Origin: Nitrospirota bacterium
GTDB lineage: Bacteria; Nitrospirota; Nitrospiria; SBBL01; JAADHI01
DNA: 42,378 bases
Assembly: GCA_029261215.1 (NCBI GenBank)
Contig: JAJDBT010000058.1
Location: forward strand, 1 to 42,378
Direction of reading: 5' to 3'
In this document: positions 26,538 to 35,540 of the stretch, one piece after another
Layout of the letters: the number at the start of each line of letters is the position of its first letter
Position numbering within the stretch: position 1 is the stretch's first letter
Position numbers and translations under genes: made by a program
Notes under the pieces: model-generated
What the model was told of the DNA's origin: nothing
The model's database searches: none
The model's input: only the letters and a program-made list of their open reading frames with translations

Positions 26538-27440
26538 TTATTTTTCCCGGTCGATAATGAAGCTTGCGATTTGACGAATGGGATCGGCCTCGGGCCCCAG
26601 GAACTCAATCTCGGATAAAGCCTCTTCGACCAAAACAGTCGCTTCTTTTTTTGCACGAGAAAGCCCCATCAGTGCGGGATAAGTACACCTTCCTTTGGAT
26701 TCATCCTGCCCCACCGGTTTACCGAGTGTTTGTGCCTCTCCTTCAACATCAAGCACATCATCCGCAATCTGAAACGCCAAACCGATTTTTTCACCGAAAG
26801 AGGTGAGGCTGGATAATTTTTTAGGACCTGCGCCGCCAAGAATACCGCCAACCCGGACAGAGGCTCGAATCAACACACCCGTTTTGTGGGAGTGTATTCG
26901 TTTTAATTTTTCCAATGAAAGATCGTCTTTTCCCTGGGCTTCGATATCGTTTAATTGACCACCCACCATTCCGGTACTGCCAGAAGCCGACCCAAGCTCT
27001 AAAATCACCCGGAGTATTTTTTTAGGAGAAACGGTACTGGAAAGCCCTTTCTCGGCGAGCATGGTAAAGGCCGCCGTTAATAAGGCATCTCCCGCCAAGA
27101 TCGCAGTACTTTCACCAAACATTTTGTGATTTGTTAATTTCCCTCTCCGATAGGTGTCGTCATCCATCGCCGGAAGATCATCATGAACCAGGGAATAGGT
27201 GTGAATCAATTCTATCGAAGCCGCAAAAGGAAGCGCGACTTCTGTTCGTCCCCCTACAGCTTCGCATGAAGCCAGACAAAGGATAGGGCGAATGCGTTTT
27301 CCTCCGGCAAAAAGAGAGTACCGCAGCGCTTCATGGAGTAAGGGCGGGTCACAGGTCGGGCCTGGGAGATACGATTGCAACACCCGATCCACCTCAGATT
27401 TTCGATCGGACAGATAGGTTTTTAATGCGGCCCTATCCAT
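26538..27440 (-). CDS. ispA: polyprenyl (farnesyl/geranylgeranyl) diphosphate synthase
   Basis: This class I trans-isoprenyl diphosphate synthase has about 300 residues. The first aspartate-rich motif is [10 protein letters not shown], in the DDxxxxD form typical of bacterial short-chain enzymes. The second is [18 protein letters not shown] near the N-terminus and [15 protein letters not shown] in the middle are also family motifs. It makes C15 or C20 diphosphate for quinones, undecaprenol or hopanoids. I chose the ATG at 27440, which overlaps the xseB stop by eight bases. An in-frame ATG at 27452 has its GAGG too close. It is co-transcribed with dxs. Confidence 0.95.
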   Translation of the reverse strand: MDRAALKTYLSDRKSEVDRVLQSYLPGPTCDPPLLHEALRYSLFAGGKRIRPILCLASCEAVGGRTEVALPFAASIELIHTYSLVHDDLPAMDDDTYRRGKLTNHKMFGESTAILAGDALLTAAFTMLAEKGLSSTVSPKKILRVILELGSASGSTGMVGGQLNDIEAQGKDDLSLEKLKRIHSHKTGVLIRASVRVGGILGGAGPKKLSSLTSFGEKIGLAFQIADDVLDVEGEAQTLGKPVGQDESKGRCTYPALMGLSRAKKEATVLVEEALSEIEFLGPEADPIRQIASFIIDREK

Positions 27441-27690
27441 TAAGCACTTCATCCTCAGACTCAGCCGGTTTTACAGAAAAAGAGCGGGGCTTTTTTGAGC
27501 CTTTTTTCCCTTCGATCAATACTTCAACCTTTTTTTCGGCTTCGGCCAACGTTTTCATACAGCTTTTCGAAAGACGAATCCCCTCTTCAAAAACCTTTAA
27601 GGCCTCTTCCAAAGGAAGCTCACCATCTTCTAAGGACTTAACCGTTTCTTCAAGACGCGTGAGCGCTGTTTCAAATTTAAGTTGTGCCAT
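27433..27690 (-). CDS. xseB: exodeoxyribonuclease VII small subunit
   Basis: XseB is the small helical subunit of exonuclease VII, which degrades single-stranded DNA. The 85-residue protein has the invariant pattern FETALTRLEETVKSLEDGEL, then PLEEALKVFEEGIRLSKSCMKTLAEAEKKVE. The C-terminus is extended by a short basic and acidic tail. The large subunit gene xseA is not in this window. It begins the xseB-ispA-dxs-tlyA block, 162 bases after the LolA-like gene. Confidence 0.95.
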   Translation of the reverse strand: MAQLKFETALTRLEETVKSLEDGELPLEEALKVFEEGIRLSKSCMKTLAEAEKKVEVLIEGKKGSKKPRSFSVKPAESEDEVLNG

Positions 27691-27852
27691 CTTTACCTCA
27701 GGACAACGATATCACACAAAGTTCGTCCATTATACAAAAGACCCGTTGGAGGTCAAGGGCTTTCTCAAGGAGAAAAACAAACCAGGCATCTGGCAATCCA
27801 TTCCATTCAATTTAGTCAAAGCTTATGGATTATTTTATGCGTACATGATGGG

Positions 27853-28668
27853 CTATCGGGTTTGCCCGCGCTTTAATGCCCGTTCTGTAAATTCCTGATC
27901 CTGAAGACCGATATTGACTTCCAGGTCACTCACTTCAAAAATTGTTCGGTGCCCATTTTGAATATTGGTCACCTTCGTCTGCTTCCAGACACTTAACCCC
28001 TTCAATTGTTGCCATTCTATGATCTGACGCTTCAAGAGTTTTTCCGCCCGATCATAATAATCAATTTTCAAGATCGTCCAGTCACTTTTAGAAACCCAGG
28101 AAAGCTTTTTGCTATAAATACTCTCTTTCTCGTTTGGCATACTGGCGACAACATAAGAGGGGATCCCGTGGTAGGTTTCCTCTTTCAGTAACCGATGTTC
28201 ATCTTCGTCAAGCCGACGTTGCCCCATATCCCCAAAAGTCAAATCTGAGCCGAGGAAAGCATCATTTAAATCCTGACCAGAAATCCGCCGAACCATTCTA
28301 AGCGCTGGAAGATATAACCACAGATCATCCGTTTTGTCTTTCTCTGCATAATCCCAAACCAGAAAAGCGACCCCTCGTGAATCATCAGGAAACTGGGTGA
28401 TAAGCAGCATTTTGCTGTCAATGCCTTCTTTTGCCCGATAATTTTTCCACAAACGCGAAGCCACGATTTGTTTTGTGGCGTTATCCCGCTCGATCAATGT
28501 CAGCGTCACAGTATTTTTCTGGTCTTCGACGCGATAGACCAGCTCCCTCGATTTTTTGATGATCTCGGTTCCGGAGAGGTCCGAGCCCTGGGCAAGCGCC
28601 CCACCTTCAAAAAAGACCCCGCTGGCTAAAAAACCTATCGCAGAAAAGAGCAAGATTCTCAAGTTCAT
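27853..28668 (-). CDS. outer-membrane lipoprotein-sorting (LolA-like) protein
   Basis: This 271-residue periplasmic protein matches the LolA-like group PF17131. It has a signal peptide (MNLRILLFSAIGFLASGVFFEGGALA) after an ATG at 28668; the frame is open further upstream, but that would bury the signal. The mature part has TLTLIERDNATKQIVASRLWK, LLITQFPDDSRGVAFLVWDY, DLWLYLPALRMVRRISG and FLGSDLTFGDMG, all typical of this family. These proteins are usually encoded beside RND exporters of the COG1033 class and are thought to shuttle lipidic substrates. A candidate partner here is the RND gene at 35541, though it is 7 kb away. Confidence 0.9.
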   Translation of the reverse strand: MNLRILLFSAIGFLASGVFFEGGALAQGSDLSGTEIIKKSRELVYRVEDQKNTVTLTLIERDNATKQIVASRLWKNYRAKEGIDSKMLLITQFPDDSRGVAFLVWDYAEKDKTDDLWLYLPALRMVRRISGQDLNDAFLGSDLTFGDMGQRRLDEDEHRLLKEETYHGIPSYVVASMPNEKESIYSKKLSWVSKSDWTILKIDYYDRAEKLLKRQIIEWQQLKGLSVWKQTKVTNIQNGHRTIFEVSDLEVNIGLQDQEFTERALKRGQTR

Positions 28669-28750
28669 CCTACTGAAGACCTCCAGAACAACGAGACAGC
28701 AAGACATGTAGAATAGAAAAAACCGATCAGACTAATGGGTGCACTTTCAT

Positions 28751-29830
28751 TTATTTTTTGGGCTTCTCTCCCAATAAAACAACAAAAGGGCTCGGTTCGG
28801 AAAGCGGCACAGTGCGTACATTTTTAAAACCTGTTTTGCTCATCCACTCCGACACCTCTTTTTCAGAATAAGCGGCGCCTCCCGGAGTATGAATCAACTG
28901 ATTCACCCCGATCAAGGCGGAAAGGGCCGGGCCCGTCTTTTGCCGGTTGAGCATTTGATCCTGAACCAGAACCAAACCGCCGGGTTCAAGCGCATTAAAT
29001 GATTTTTTGAGGATTTTACCCACAACCTTGGGCGATTCCTGATTAAACATTGATGATAAAAGAACCGCATCATAGCCTTTGCCAAAGGAGCTGTCTGTCA
29101 GGTAGTTACCAGGTTTTCGATTAATGCGACTTTCCAAACCAAAAGAAGTTACGATTTCTGTCGTAATTTCAAGGGTTTGCGGCAAATCCAGCACCGTCGC
29201 CGACAAGCCTTTGTTCTTTTGGCAAAACTTGACGTCAAAGGTGCCGGGACCACCCGCAACGTCTAAAAGATGCTTTTTGCCAGAAAAATCAATGTCTTTT
29301 GAAAGCAGGTCGCCCTGACCCATCGCACGGTAATGCATTCCGTAGATATAGTTTCGAAGCGCTTCCGCACCCTGATCATGAGGTTTATCCACCACGGGCT
29401 TTCCCTGAACAACTGCATCAAAAAGATTACCCCAGGCATCGTACCAGCTATCAAACATTGAAACGATACCGCCCTGAAATTTCTTGCTGCCTTTAACCAA
29501 AAATGTATTTGAAAGTCGGTTGTTTTTGTATTTTCCCCCGGTTTGATTCAATAAACCGAGTGATACGGCAGCAACCAGTAAAATCTCCAGACCGCGTTTG
29601 TCCGCTTTGCACTTATTCGCCAGCTGGATCGCCGTTAAGGGTCCGTCTTTTAAAAGCGTAAAGACATCCAGGCGCACCGCCGTATGAAGCACTTTCGCTT
29701 GCCAATAAGAAGAGGCAATCTGCATCACCTGCATCGGGTCTAAGGGATTGGTGGATGGCACGGCTTTTTTAGAACTTGCCTGAGTCGTTTTTTTAGGGGT
29801 CTTTTTTGCCACTTTCTCAGTTTTTTTCAT
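28751..29830 (-). CDS. SAM-dependent O-methyltransferase with basic N-terminal tail
   Basis: This 359-residue class I methyltransferase resembles the plant-type O-methyltransferase family (bacterial relatives act on bacteriochlorophyll or polyketide hydroxyls). A winged-helix dimerisation domain covers about residues 33-110 (ASSYWQAKVLHTAVRLDVFTLL). The SAM site is LLDVAGGPGTFDVKF at about residue 190, and DAVLLSSMFNQESP and LEPGGLVLVQDQML follow. A Lys/Thr/Ala-rich tail of about 30 residues precedes the catalytic part. AAGGAG with five-base spacing supports the ATG at 29830 over a GTG one codon earlier. The methylated substrate is unknown. Confidence 0.87.
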   Translation of the reverse strand: MKKTEKVAKKTPKKTTQASSKKAVPSTNPLDPMQVMQIASSYWQAKVLHTAVRLDVFTLLKDGPLTAIQLANKCKADKRGLEILLVAAVSLGLLNQTGGKYKNNRLSNTFLVKGSKKFQGGIVSMFDSWYDAWGNLFDAVVQGKPVVDKPHDQGAEALRNYIYGMHYRAMGQGDLLSKDIDFSGKKHLLDVAGGPGTFDVKFCQKNKGLSATVLDLPQTLEITTEIVTSFGLESRINRKPGNYLTDSSFGKGYDAVLLSSMFNQESPKVVGKILKKSFNALEPGGLVLVQDQMLNRQKTGPALSALIGVNQLIHTPGGAAYSEKEVSEWMSKTGFKNVRTVPLSEPSPFVVLLGEKPKK

Positions 29831-29839
29831 CACGTCTCC

Positions 29840-30481
29840 TTATGAACAATCTTTTGGATAAAAAGAAAAGGCATGTAGATTGGGCCAACGATCTGTGTAT
29901 TCGATCTCCGTCATCGAAGCATGTCGGATCACCAGGCGTTTAAAATTGACCATGGGCATTTCGAGGGCCGCCGCAACAATCATACGAATCGCTCCGGCAT
30001 GTGTGACCACAAGCACGGTCTCCCCAAAGTGCTTTGAAACCAGGGCGGCAACAGTTTCGTTCACCCGTTTTGAAAACTGGCTTAGGGATTCGCCTCCGAT
30101 CGGGGCAAAATGAACCACATCCTCACGCCACGCGATCCATTCTTCCTGATATTTTGATTTAATTTCAGACGCCGTTAATCCCCCCCAGCGGCCAAACTGC
30201 CACTCCTGCAAACCCGCCATGGTCTCACAATGCACATCGAGCTTTTGAGTGGCAATGTCTGCCGTTTCCTGTGTCCGACGTGAAGGACTCACATAAACCC
30301 CCGCAATCGGCTCAGAACGCGATTCCAGGTATGAAGGCCATAACCGGGCCTGCTGAAGCCCTGCGGGGTTTAGCGGCGGATCGTCAAGCACATCATCATA
30401 ATACCGCTCTTTGGGGTAATCAGTCTCACCATGTCGCAGAAAAAGCACAGTGGTTGATTTTCTGGGAGTATCGGTGTGCAT
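29840..30481 (-). CDS. histidine phosphatase family protein
   Basis: This 213-residue member of the phosphoglycerate-mutase-like superfamily has the catalytic RHGE near residue 17 (LFLRHGETDYPKERY). LNPAGLQQARLW and VSPSRRTQETADIA follow, with EWQFGRWGGLTASEI carrying the acid Glu region, and the second catalytic His lies in VVTHAGAIRMIVAAALEM. The layout is closest to small-molecule phosphatases such as CobC-type alpha-ribazole phosphatase, but no cobalamin gene is present, so the substrate is open. It starts four bases after the ABC permease stop and is followed six bases later by the methyltransferase gene, which indicates one transcript. Confidence 0.9.
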   Translation of the reverse strand: MHTDTPRKSTTVLFLRHGETDYPKERYYDDVLDDPPLNPAGLQQARLWPSYLESRSEPIAGVYVSPSRRTQETADIATQKLDVHCETMAGLQEWQFGRWGGLTASEIKSKYQEEWIAWREDVVHFAPIGGESLSQFSKRVNETVAALVSKHFGETVLVVTHAGAIRMIVAAALEMPMVNFKRLVIRHASMTEIEYTDRWPNLHAFSFYPKDCS

Positions 30482-30485
30482 CCGA

Positions 30486-31247
30486 TTATTCCACCTTTTG
30501 AAAAGTCATGATGGCCGCCATCACTGAAACAAGAGAAAACGACACGAGAACCCCAAGGCTGATCCAAAACGGCGGGTGAAATTGGCCTTGGTAACAGGCC
30601 CTTACGGCTTCGACCCCGTAAGTCACCGGGTTTGCACGACTGACGATTTGCATCCAGGGCGGCATAAAAGCCTCAGGCACAAGCGCCGAAGAGAAAAAGA
30701 GCAAGGGCAAGGTCAACATATTACCCATCACCACCAGCGGCTCTTCCTGCTTTAGAAACATCGCCAAGGCATTAGAAATGGCTGAAAACCCAATCGCCAA
30801 CAGCAGGACAACAACCCAGACCCAAAACAGGCCCTGGCCCTGCGGAAGCCCTGCGCCAATAAGGGCCGCAACCACGATCAGCAAAAACACCTGAATGACA
30901 ACGGTAAACCCGTTATGCAACAAGCGGCTTAGAACAATGGAGGACCGCATAATCGGGGCCACGAGCATTTTTTCCATGACGCCGTGACGTAAATCACGAA
31001 GCAGGCTGACCCCTGACCACGATGCACCAAATAAAACAGTCATCACAATCACGCCAGGCGCGAGAAACTGAACATAATCGCCTTCTGGAAATTGAGGGAG
31101 TTGGGACAAGCCCTTGAAGAGTTGGCCAAAAATGACCAGCCAAAGCAGCGGTTGAACCAGGCCAAAAAACGTCCACATCGGCATACGCCAGGTCAGTTTT
31201 AGATATTTAAAAAAAAGATACCGTGTATCGGAAATAAAATTAAGCAT
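30486..31247 (-). CDS. ABC-2 type exporter permease (DrrB-like)
   Basis: This 253-residue inner-membrane permease has about six transmembrane segments and the ABC-2 signature in the second half (SNALAMFLKQEEPLVVMGNMLTLPLLFFSSA, then the conserved PPWMQIVSRANPVTYGVEAVRA). The N-terminal RMPMWTFFGLVQPLLWLVIFGQLF is also typical. It pairs with the ATPase encoded eight bases upstream. Such pairs export drugs, lipids or polysaccharides, and the substrate is unknown. Confidence 0.92.
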   Translation of the reverse strand: MLNFISDTRYLFFKYLKLTWRMPMWTFFGLVQPLLWLVIFGQLFKGLSQLPQFPEGDYVQFLAPGVIVMTVLFGASWSGVSLLRDLRHGVMEKMLVAPIMRSSIVLSRLLHNGFTVVIQVFLLIVVAALIGAGLPQGQGLFWVWVVVLLLAIGFSAISNALAMFLKQEEPLVVMGNMLTLPLLFFSSALVPEAFMPPWMQIVSRANPVTYGVEAVRACYQGQFHPPFWISLGVLVSFSLVSVMAAIMTFQKVE

Positions 31248-31255
31248 CCATCGCT

Positions 31256-32755
31256 CTATTCTTTTTGATTTTTATCAGAGGCTTCATCATTGGGCCATTG
31301 CGACTGCCCCGGCTCATCATTTTCAGGCATTTTTTTTCCAGAACCCGATTCCGCACCTGCAGACCAATTCGAGTTCGCCTGATCGCCCCATTTTTTCCAG
31401 GGAGGATCTGCAACATCCGGGTTCACTTCACTCGATTGATGATCTTTTGGGGAAGTATCTTCCAGGGGGGGGGCCTGATCAGGGACATTTTTTTCATCAG
31501 AAGACCAGTCCGTACTAGCCTGATCGCCCCATTTTTTCCACGGTGGATCCTCTGAGACGGGCTCAGCTACGTCCGCTTTACTTGGGTCTTCTAAGCTGGT
31601 CTGGTTCGTATCACGAGATGGGCCGGAGGAGGCACCTTTGTGCCCTTCAGACCCATAACCACCCTCCTGCCCTGCCCATTTTTTCCAATCCTGCTCACCC
31701 TCGGATTCAGAACCTTCAACCCATTCCGACTCGGACGATTGTGCTTTATCCTGCCATTTTTTCGCCCACTTATTGTTTTTTGATCCGCCCCAGGCACCCC
31801 ATTCGTCTTCTGTGTTTTCATTGGCAAGAGCCCAATCTTTTCCAGTATATTTCAAATAGACGTCATCAAAAGTTGGGCGAGTGAGTAATACGGATTTGGC
31901 CGACAAGTTTAGGGTATCAATCCACTGGATCACCTTTGGCAAAAGCTGCTGACCATTCTGTAAATAAAAACGGACACCCTCGCCCTGCTGAATGACTTCC
32001 TGAAACCATTCTTTTTTCCGAAAAGTTTCCAGCAGTTCACTCCCAACCAGCTGATCAAACGAAAGATGAATCGCATCATGTCCCAAACTGTCTTTCAACT
32101 GATCGGGCGTACCCACAATCTGGATACGTCCTCCATCCAATATCCCGACTCGGTTTGCCAGCTGATCGACTTCATCCAGGTAATGCGTCGTTAGAAACAG
32201 GGTCATGCCTTCATCTTTATTGAGACGGCGCAGATAGGTCCATAAATCGGAGCGGCTCTTTGGGTCCAATCCGATAGTGGGTTCATCCAGAAAAAGGAGT
32301 TTTGGTTCATGGATTAAAGCCGTCGCAATATCCAGCCGTCGTTTCAATCCACCGGAAAGCGACCCGACCCACTGACCTCCCCGGCCTTCCATATCAAAAA
32401 GTTGAAGCAAGGCTTCCATGCGTTCTTTAATCTTTTTTTTGGGAAGATGATAAAGATGCCCTTGTAGAATCATGTTTTCCGAAACGGTTAACGCCGGGTC
32501 AACCCCACTTTGCTGGCCAACATAGCCAAAAGACATACGGACAGCCAGGGGGTCGTCCATCACATTATGACCAGCAACCGTTACCGTGCCGGATGTCGGC
32601 CGGAGAAGTGTGGTGAGGATTTTAATGGTTGTCGTTTTTCCAGCGCCATTGGGACCAAGGAAGCCGAAGACTTCTCCCGCATCGACATGCAGAGAGACAT
32701 CGTTTACTACGCGAACAGAATCAAATTCTTTTATCAGATGATCGATACGGATCAT
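31256..32755 (-). CDS. ABC exporter ATPase with Trp-rich C-terminal extension
   Basis: This 499-residue protein powers the ABC-2 permease encoded next. Residues 1 to about 312 are a normal DrrA-type ATPase: Walker [16 protein letters not shown]-loop YVGQQSG, signature [12 protein letters not shown], Walker B LLFLDEP and the switch His in TTHYLDEVD. The last 185 or so residues are unlike any ABC ATPase tail I know. They are acidic, low in hydrophobic residues except for about 14 Trp, and contain repeated W-x-x-W motifs (DWKKW once, PWKKWGDQA twice). Two DNA segments in this tail (about 31362-31411 and 31503-31553) are near copies, so the tail has grown by duplication. The ATG overlaps the moaC stop by four bases. 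Confidence 0.93.
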   Translation of the reverse strand: MIRIDHLIKEFDSVRVVNDVSLHVDAGEVFGFLGPNGAGKTTTIKILTTLLRPTSGTVTVAGHNVMDDPLAVRMSFGYVGQQSGVDPALTVSENMILQGHLYHLPKKKIKERMEALLQLFDMEGRGGQWVGSLSGGLKRRLDIATALIHEPKLLFLDEPTIGLDPKSRSDLWTYLRRLNKDEGMTLFLTTHYLDEVDQLANRVGILDGGRIQIVGTPDQLKDSLGHDAIHLSFDQLVGSELLETFRKKEWFQEVIQQGEGVRFYLQNGQQLLPKVIQWIDTLNLSAKSVLLTRPTFDDVYLKYTGKDWALANENTEDEWGAWGGSKNNKWAKKWQDKAQSSESEWVEGSESEGEQDWKKWAGQEGGYGSEGHKGASSGPSRDTNQTSLEDPSKADVAEPVSEDPPWKKWGDQASTDWSSDEKNVPDQAPPLEDTSPKDHQSSEVNPDVADPPWKKWGDQANSNWSAGAESGSGKKMPENDEPGQSQWPNDEASDKNQKE

Positions 32756-33255
32756 GGAAGGGGCTCAGGACGTGTATACGTCCCCGATTTACCACCACTC
32801 TTCTTGAGCAATCCAATTTTGCCAAAGCTGATGCCTTTATCGATTGCTTTACACATGTCATAAATTGTCAAGGCGGCCACACTCACGGCAGTCACCGCCT
32901 CCATCTCAACACCCGTCTGGCCTGATGTTTTCGCGGTCCCAGAGATTTCGATTGCGGCAATGCCCATTTCATTAGGCGGGATCACATTAAAGTGAATATC
33001 AACACTGGTAATCAGGAGAGGGTGACACATCGGAATTAAATCAGGCGTCTTTTTTGCGCCCATCACACCGGCCACTTGAGCGACAGCCAAGACATCCCCT
33101 TTAGCAATCTGGCCTTCTTCAATCCGCTTTAATGTCTCAGGCTTCATATACACTGTAGCCGTAGCGATTGCTTCCCGATGGGTATCTTTTTTCCCGGAAA
33201 CATCGACCATTCTGGCGCGGCCCTCTTGGTTAAAATGTGTTAAATTATCAGACAT
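32752..33255 (-). CDS. moaC: cyclic pyranopterin monophosphate synthase
   Basis: MoaC converts the MoaA product into cyclic pyranopterin monophosphate, the second stage of molybdenum-cofactor synthesis. The 167-residue length is usual. Recognisable parts are [16 protein letters not shown] at the N-terminus, [30 protein letters not shown] with the active-site His, and [24 protein letters not shown] near the end. GGAGG with six-base spacing fixes the ATG at 33255. No other moa or moe gene is in the window. A TTGACA on the minus strand at 33305-33310 may be its -35 box, with a poor -10. It leads the long minus-strand gene run. Confidence 0.96.
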   Translation of the reverse strand: MSDNLTHFNQEGRARMVDVSGKKDTHREAIATATVYMKPETLKRIEEGQIAKGDVLAVAQVAGVMGAKKTPDLIPMCHPLLITSVDIHFNVIPPNEMGIAAIEISGTAKTSGQTGVEMEAVTAVSVAALTIYDMCKAIDKGISFGKIGLLKKSGGKSGTYTRPEPLP

Positions 33256-33446
33256 ATTCACCCTCCAAAATTTGAAAGAAAGCTTAGCATAGGGTTTCAG
33301 AATGTGTCAATGAATCGGGGTTTTCAAACGCTATAACGTGTGATGTATTTTTATAAAAATTGATGAGTTAAGAGAGGGTTTTATTTCAACCATTGACGAA
33401 ATACACATTGATTCTGATTCGGCACCTGACTCAACATCTACATAAA

Positions 33447-33480
33447 AAAAAACGGCAGAACGGGTTCTGCCGTTTTTTTT
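33447..33480. terminator. bidirectional intrinsic terminator
   Basis: ACGGCAGAA and TTCTGCCGT (33452-33460 and 33465-33473) pair perfectly around the loop CGGG, with an A-run before and a T-run of nine after. On the minus strand it follows the DUF481 gene stop by about 35 bases, which it most likely serves. Confidence 0.88.
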
Positions 33481-33513
33481 TGACCAGGTCACTCTGGCAT
33501 TCAGAAACCGCCC

Positions 33514-34242
33514 CTAGAAATTCACCAGGAGAGAAACAGCCAAGATGGTGTCTGTTTTTTTGAGGCCAGCCGGAACCGGCTTATTATCAAACTTGATTTC
33601 ATAACTGGTTTTTAATGAGAAGTTTTGACTTAAAAGCGTAATCAAAGCAGTCTCTGTATTCACGTTGTAATTATCGGCATCATCAAAATCGTGCAGGTAT
33701 TCAACTGACTGCTTGAACTTGTTAAGCTCGGTAAAGTGGAATTGGTAAGCGCCAAACAAACGACCTCTCAAAAAATCGTTTTCTGTCTTATCTGTATATT
33801 CTTCAGAAACATAATCCAGCCCGACTTCACCACGGAGAAAGTGCTTTGGTCCAACCAAAAACTTATACCCCGCAAAAGGGCCCCCATAATATCGTGCATC
33901 AATACCTGCGAATTTATTTTTATTCCAACCCACAGCAAGACCGCCAAAAAAATGTTGAGAAAAAAGATAGTCACCGCGAAGTTCAGTCATATAATTCTCC
34001 GCACTTCTTACGCCTTCACTTTTACTGTTCATTGCAGCGGCTTTCCAGCTACCTTCCAATTTTTCACTAAACCCGTAAGTCAGCAAATTTTTTGCTGAAA
34101 AAGTAGCCACATTGGAATTCCCACCCGTGTTCACAGATGAAAGTTCGGCTTCGTCCTTCCATTTTTTTTCCTCAGCCCCTGCAACAGCCGCGATCAGCAG
34201 AACAGGCAGCAAGAATAAAACTAAATTTTTAAATGGGTTCAT
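33514..34242 (-). CDS. DUF481 outer-membrane beta-barrel protein
   Basis: This 242-residue protein of the DUF481 (salt-induced outer-membrane) family has a signal peptide (NLVLFLLPVLLIAAVAGAEE). After it come the family hallmark KDEAELSSVNTGGNSNVATFSAKN and alternating amphipathic strands such as DYLFSQHFFGGLAVGW, KHFLRGEVGLDYVSE and LRGRLFGAYQFHF. It ends in a C-terminal Phe (SLLVNF), a typical outer-membrane barrel signal for the BAM complex. GGAGG seven bases before the ATG at 34242 fixes the start. It is a single-gene unit, ending at the intrinsic terminator and divergent from mscS. The function is unknown. Confidence 0.9.
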   Translation of the reverse strand: MNPFKNLVLFLLPVLLIAAVAGAEEKKWKDEAELSSVNTGGNSNVATFSAKNLLTYGFSEKLEGSWKAAAMNSKSEGVRSAENYMTELRGDYLFSQHFFGGLAVGWNKNKFAGIDARYYGGPFAGYKFLVGPKHFLRGEVGLDYVSEEYTDKTENDFLRGRLFGAYQFHFTELNKFKQSVEYLHDFDDADNYNVNTETALITLLSQNFSLKTSYEIKFDNKPVPAGLKKTDTILAVSLLVNF

Positions 34243-34379
34243 TGTTCCTCCATATCTATACATTTCAATCAAAACATCTCAATAATCAATCATTAAAAAC
34301 CACAACGGTATGGAAAGTTATACAGTGATGAACAATCGAGATCAAGCGCTTTAACCTGTGAAAAAACAAATAATATGAT

Positions 34380-34408
34380 TGCACATCAGAATTTTTTGAT
34401 TGCATAAT
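34380..34408 (+). promoter_or_regulatory. weak candidate promoter of mscS
   Basis: TGCACA and CATAAT are separated by 17 bases. Transcription would start near 34415, about 98 bases before the channel gene. The -35 match is partial. Confidence 0.3.
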
Positions 34409-34512
34409 GACGACGACTAAAAGATGAAAAAACGGATTACAGGCGATGTAAACCACCGGGTAAACCGTGCATCAATAAGGGGATCTACGTCTTATAAATG
34501 AAAGAGGCCATC

Positions 34513-35325
34513 ATGAATGTAGAAAAAATAACCGAGACAATCACCGTCTTGCTCAGCACTTACTCCATCAAAGTTTTAGGGGCCATTCTTGTTTTTATCA
34601 TTGGAAAATGGCTCTCCCGAAAACTGGCGAACATCCTTAGAAAACTGCTAAAAACAAGCAAGGTAGACGAAACACTCATTAGTTTTTTAGGAAACCTCGC
34701 ATACTATACCTTGCTCATTGTAGTTGTCATCGCGGCTGCGGGACAATTGGGAGTTAACACCACTTCCTTTCTGACAATCGTGGGTGCTGCAGGTCTGGCG
34801 ATTGGCCTGGCCCTGAAAGATTCGCTTTCAAATTTTGCGGCCGGCGTCATGCTGATCTTATTTCACCCCTTTAAACTCGGGGATGTCATTACAACAGGGG
34901 GAACGACAGGTAAAGTCACAACCATCGCCATGTTTAACACCAGCTTAACAACACCCGACAATCAGCTTGTTTTTATTCCGAATAGCGCCATTACAGGCAA
35001 TGTCATTACAAATATTACAGCCAACACCACGAGACGTGTTGACCTTGTGGTCGGCATTGGATACAACGATGACATTGCCAAAGCCAAAACGGTTTTGACG
35101 AATATCCTCACATCCGACCCAAGAGTGCTTAAAGATCCCCCACCTGCCATCGCTGTCACAGAGCTCGGTGACAGCAGCGTCAATCTGGTCGTACGTCCCT
35201 GGGTCAATACCGGAGATTATTGGGGGGTTTATTGTGATTTAACTGAAAAAATAAAACTCACTTTTGATCAGGAAGGGCTAAATATCCCCTTCCCTCAACG
35301 CGATGTCCACGTCTATAATGCGTAA
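34513..35325 (+). CDS. mscS: small-conductance mechanosensitive channel MscS
   Basis: This 270-residue classical MscS releases solutes when membrane tension rises. It has three transmembrane helices. The pore-lining third helix reads TTSFLTIVGAAGLAIGLALKDSLSNFAAGVML, given here at about residues 85-116 (GAAGLAIGLALKD is the signature). The beta domain follows (FKLGDVI, VFIPNSAITGNVITN) and the alpha/beta domain ends in FPQRDVHVYN. Alignment by eye with E. coli MscS runs nearly full length. I chose the ATG at 34513 with AGAGG six bases upstream over the ATG at 34498. Confidence 0.95.
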   Translation: MNVEKITETITVLLSTYSIKVLGAILVFIIGKWLSRKLANILRKLLKTSKVDETLISFLGNLAYYTLLIVVVIAAAGQLGVNTTSFLTIVGAAGLAIGLALKDSLSNFAAGVMLILFHPFKLGDVITTGGTTGKVTTIAMFNTSLTTPDNQLVFIPNSAITGNVITNITANTTRRVDLVVGIGYNDDIAKAKTVLTNILTSDPRVLKDPPPAIAVTELGDSSVNLVVRPWVNTGDYWGVYCDLTEKIKLTFDQEGLNIPFPQRDVHVYNA

Positions 35326-35382
35326 AGCAATCAATCTGACGATCCTCTTTTCCCTGATCGGGCAGAGATAAACAAACCCTAG

Positions 35383-35416
35383 GCACACAAGCCTGCAATA
35401 GAGTCGGCTTGTGTGC
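35383..35416. terminator. hairpin downstream of mscS
   Basis: GCACACAAGCC and GGCTTGTGTGC form a perfect 11-base-pair stem with a 12-base loop, about 60 bases after the mscS stop. No T-run follows, so termination is plausible but not assured. Confidence 0.4.
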
Positions 35417-35540
35417 TTGAAATACTTTAAGGATCTCGCTAGAAGTTCATCCACGCTTTTCATTTAAAGAAATGTTAAGCTTGTATTATCTTCTTTCCTT
35501 GATTTATTTTGTATTTTCGGTAGACTAGCAACCACACTTT

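Noticed and set aside
33256-33330. Molybdenum-cofactor riboswitch before moaC
   Set aside because: The leader between the likely promoter and the start is too short and shows no multi-stem structure.
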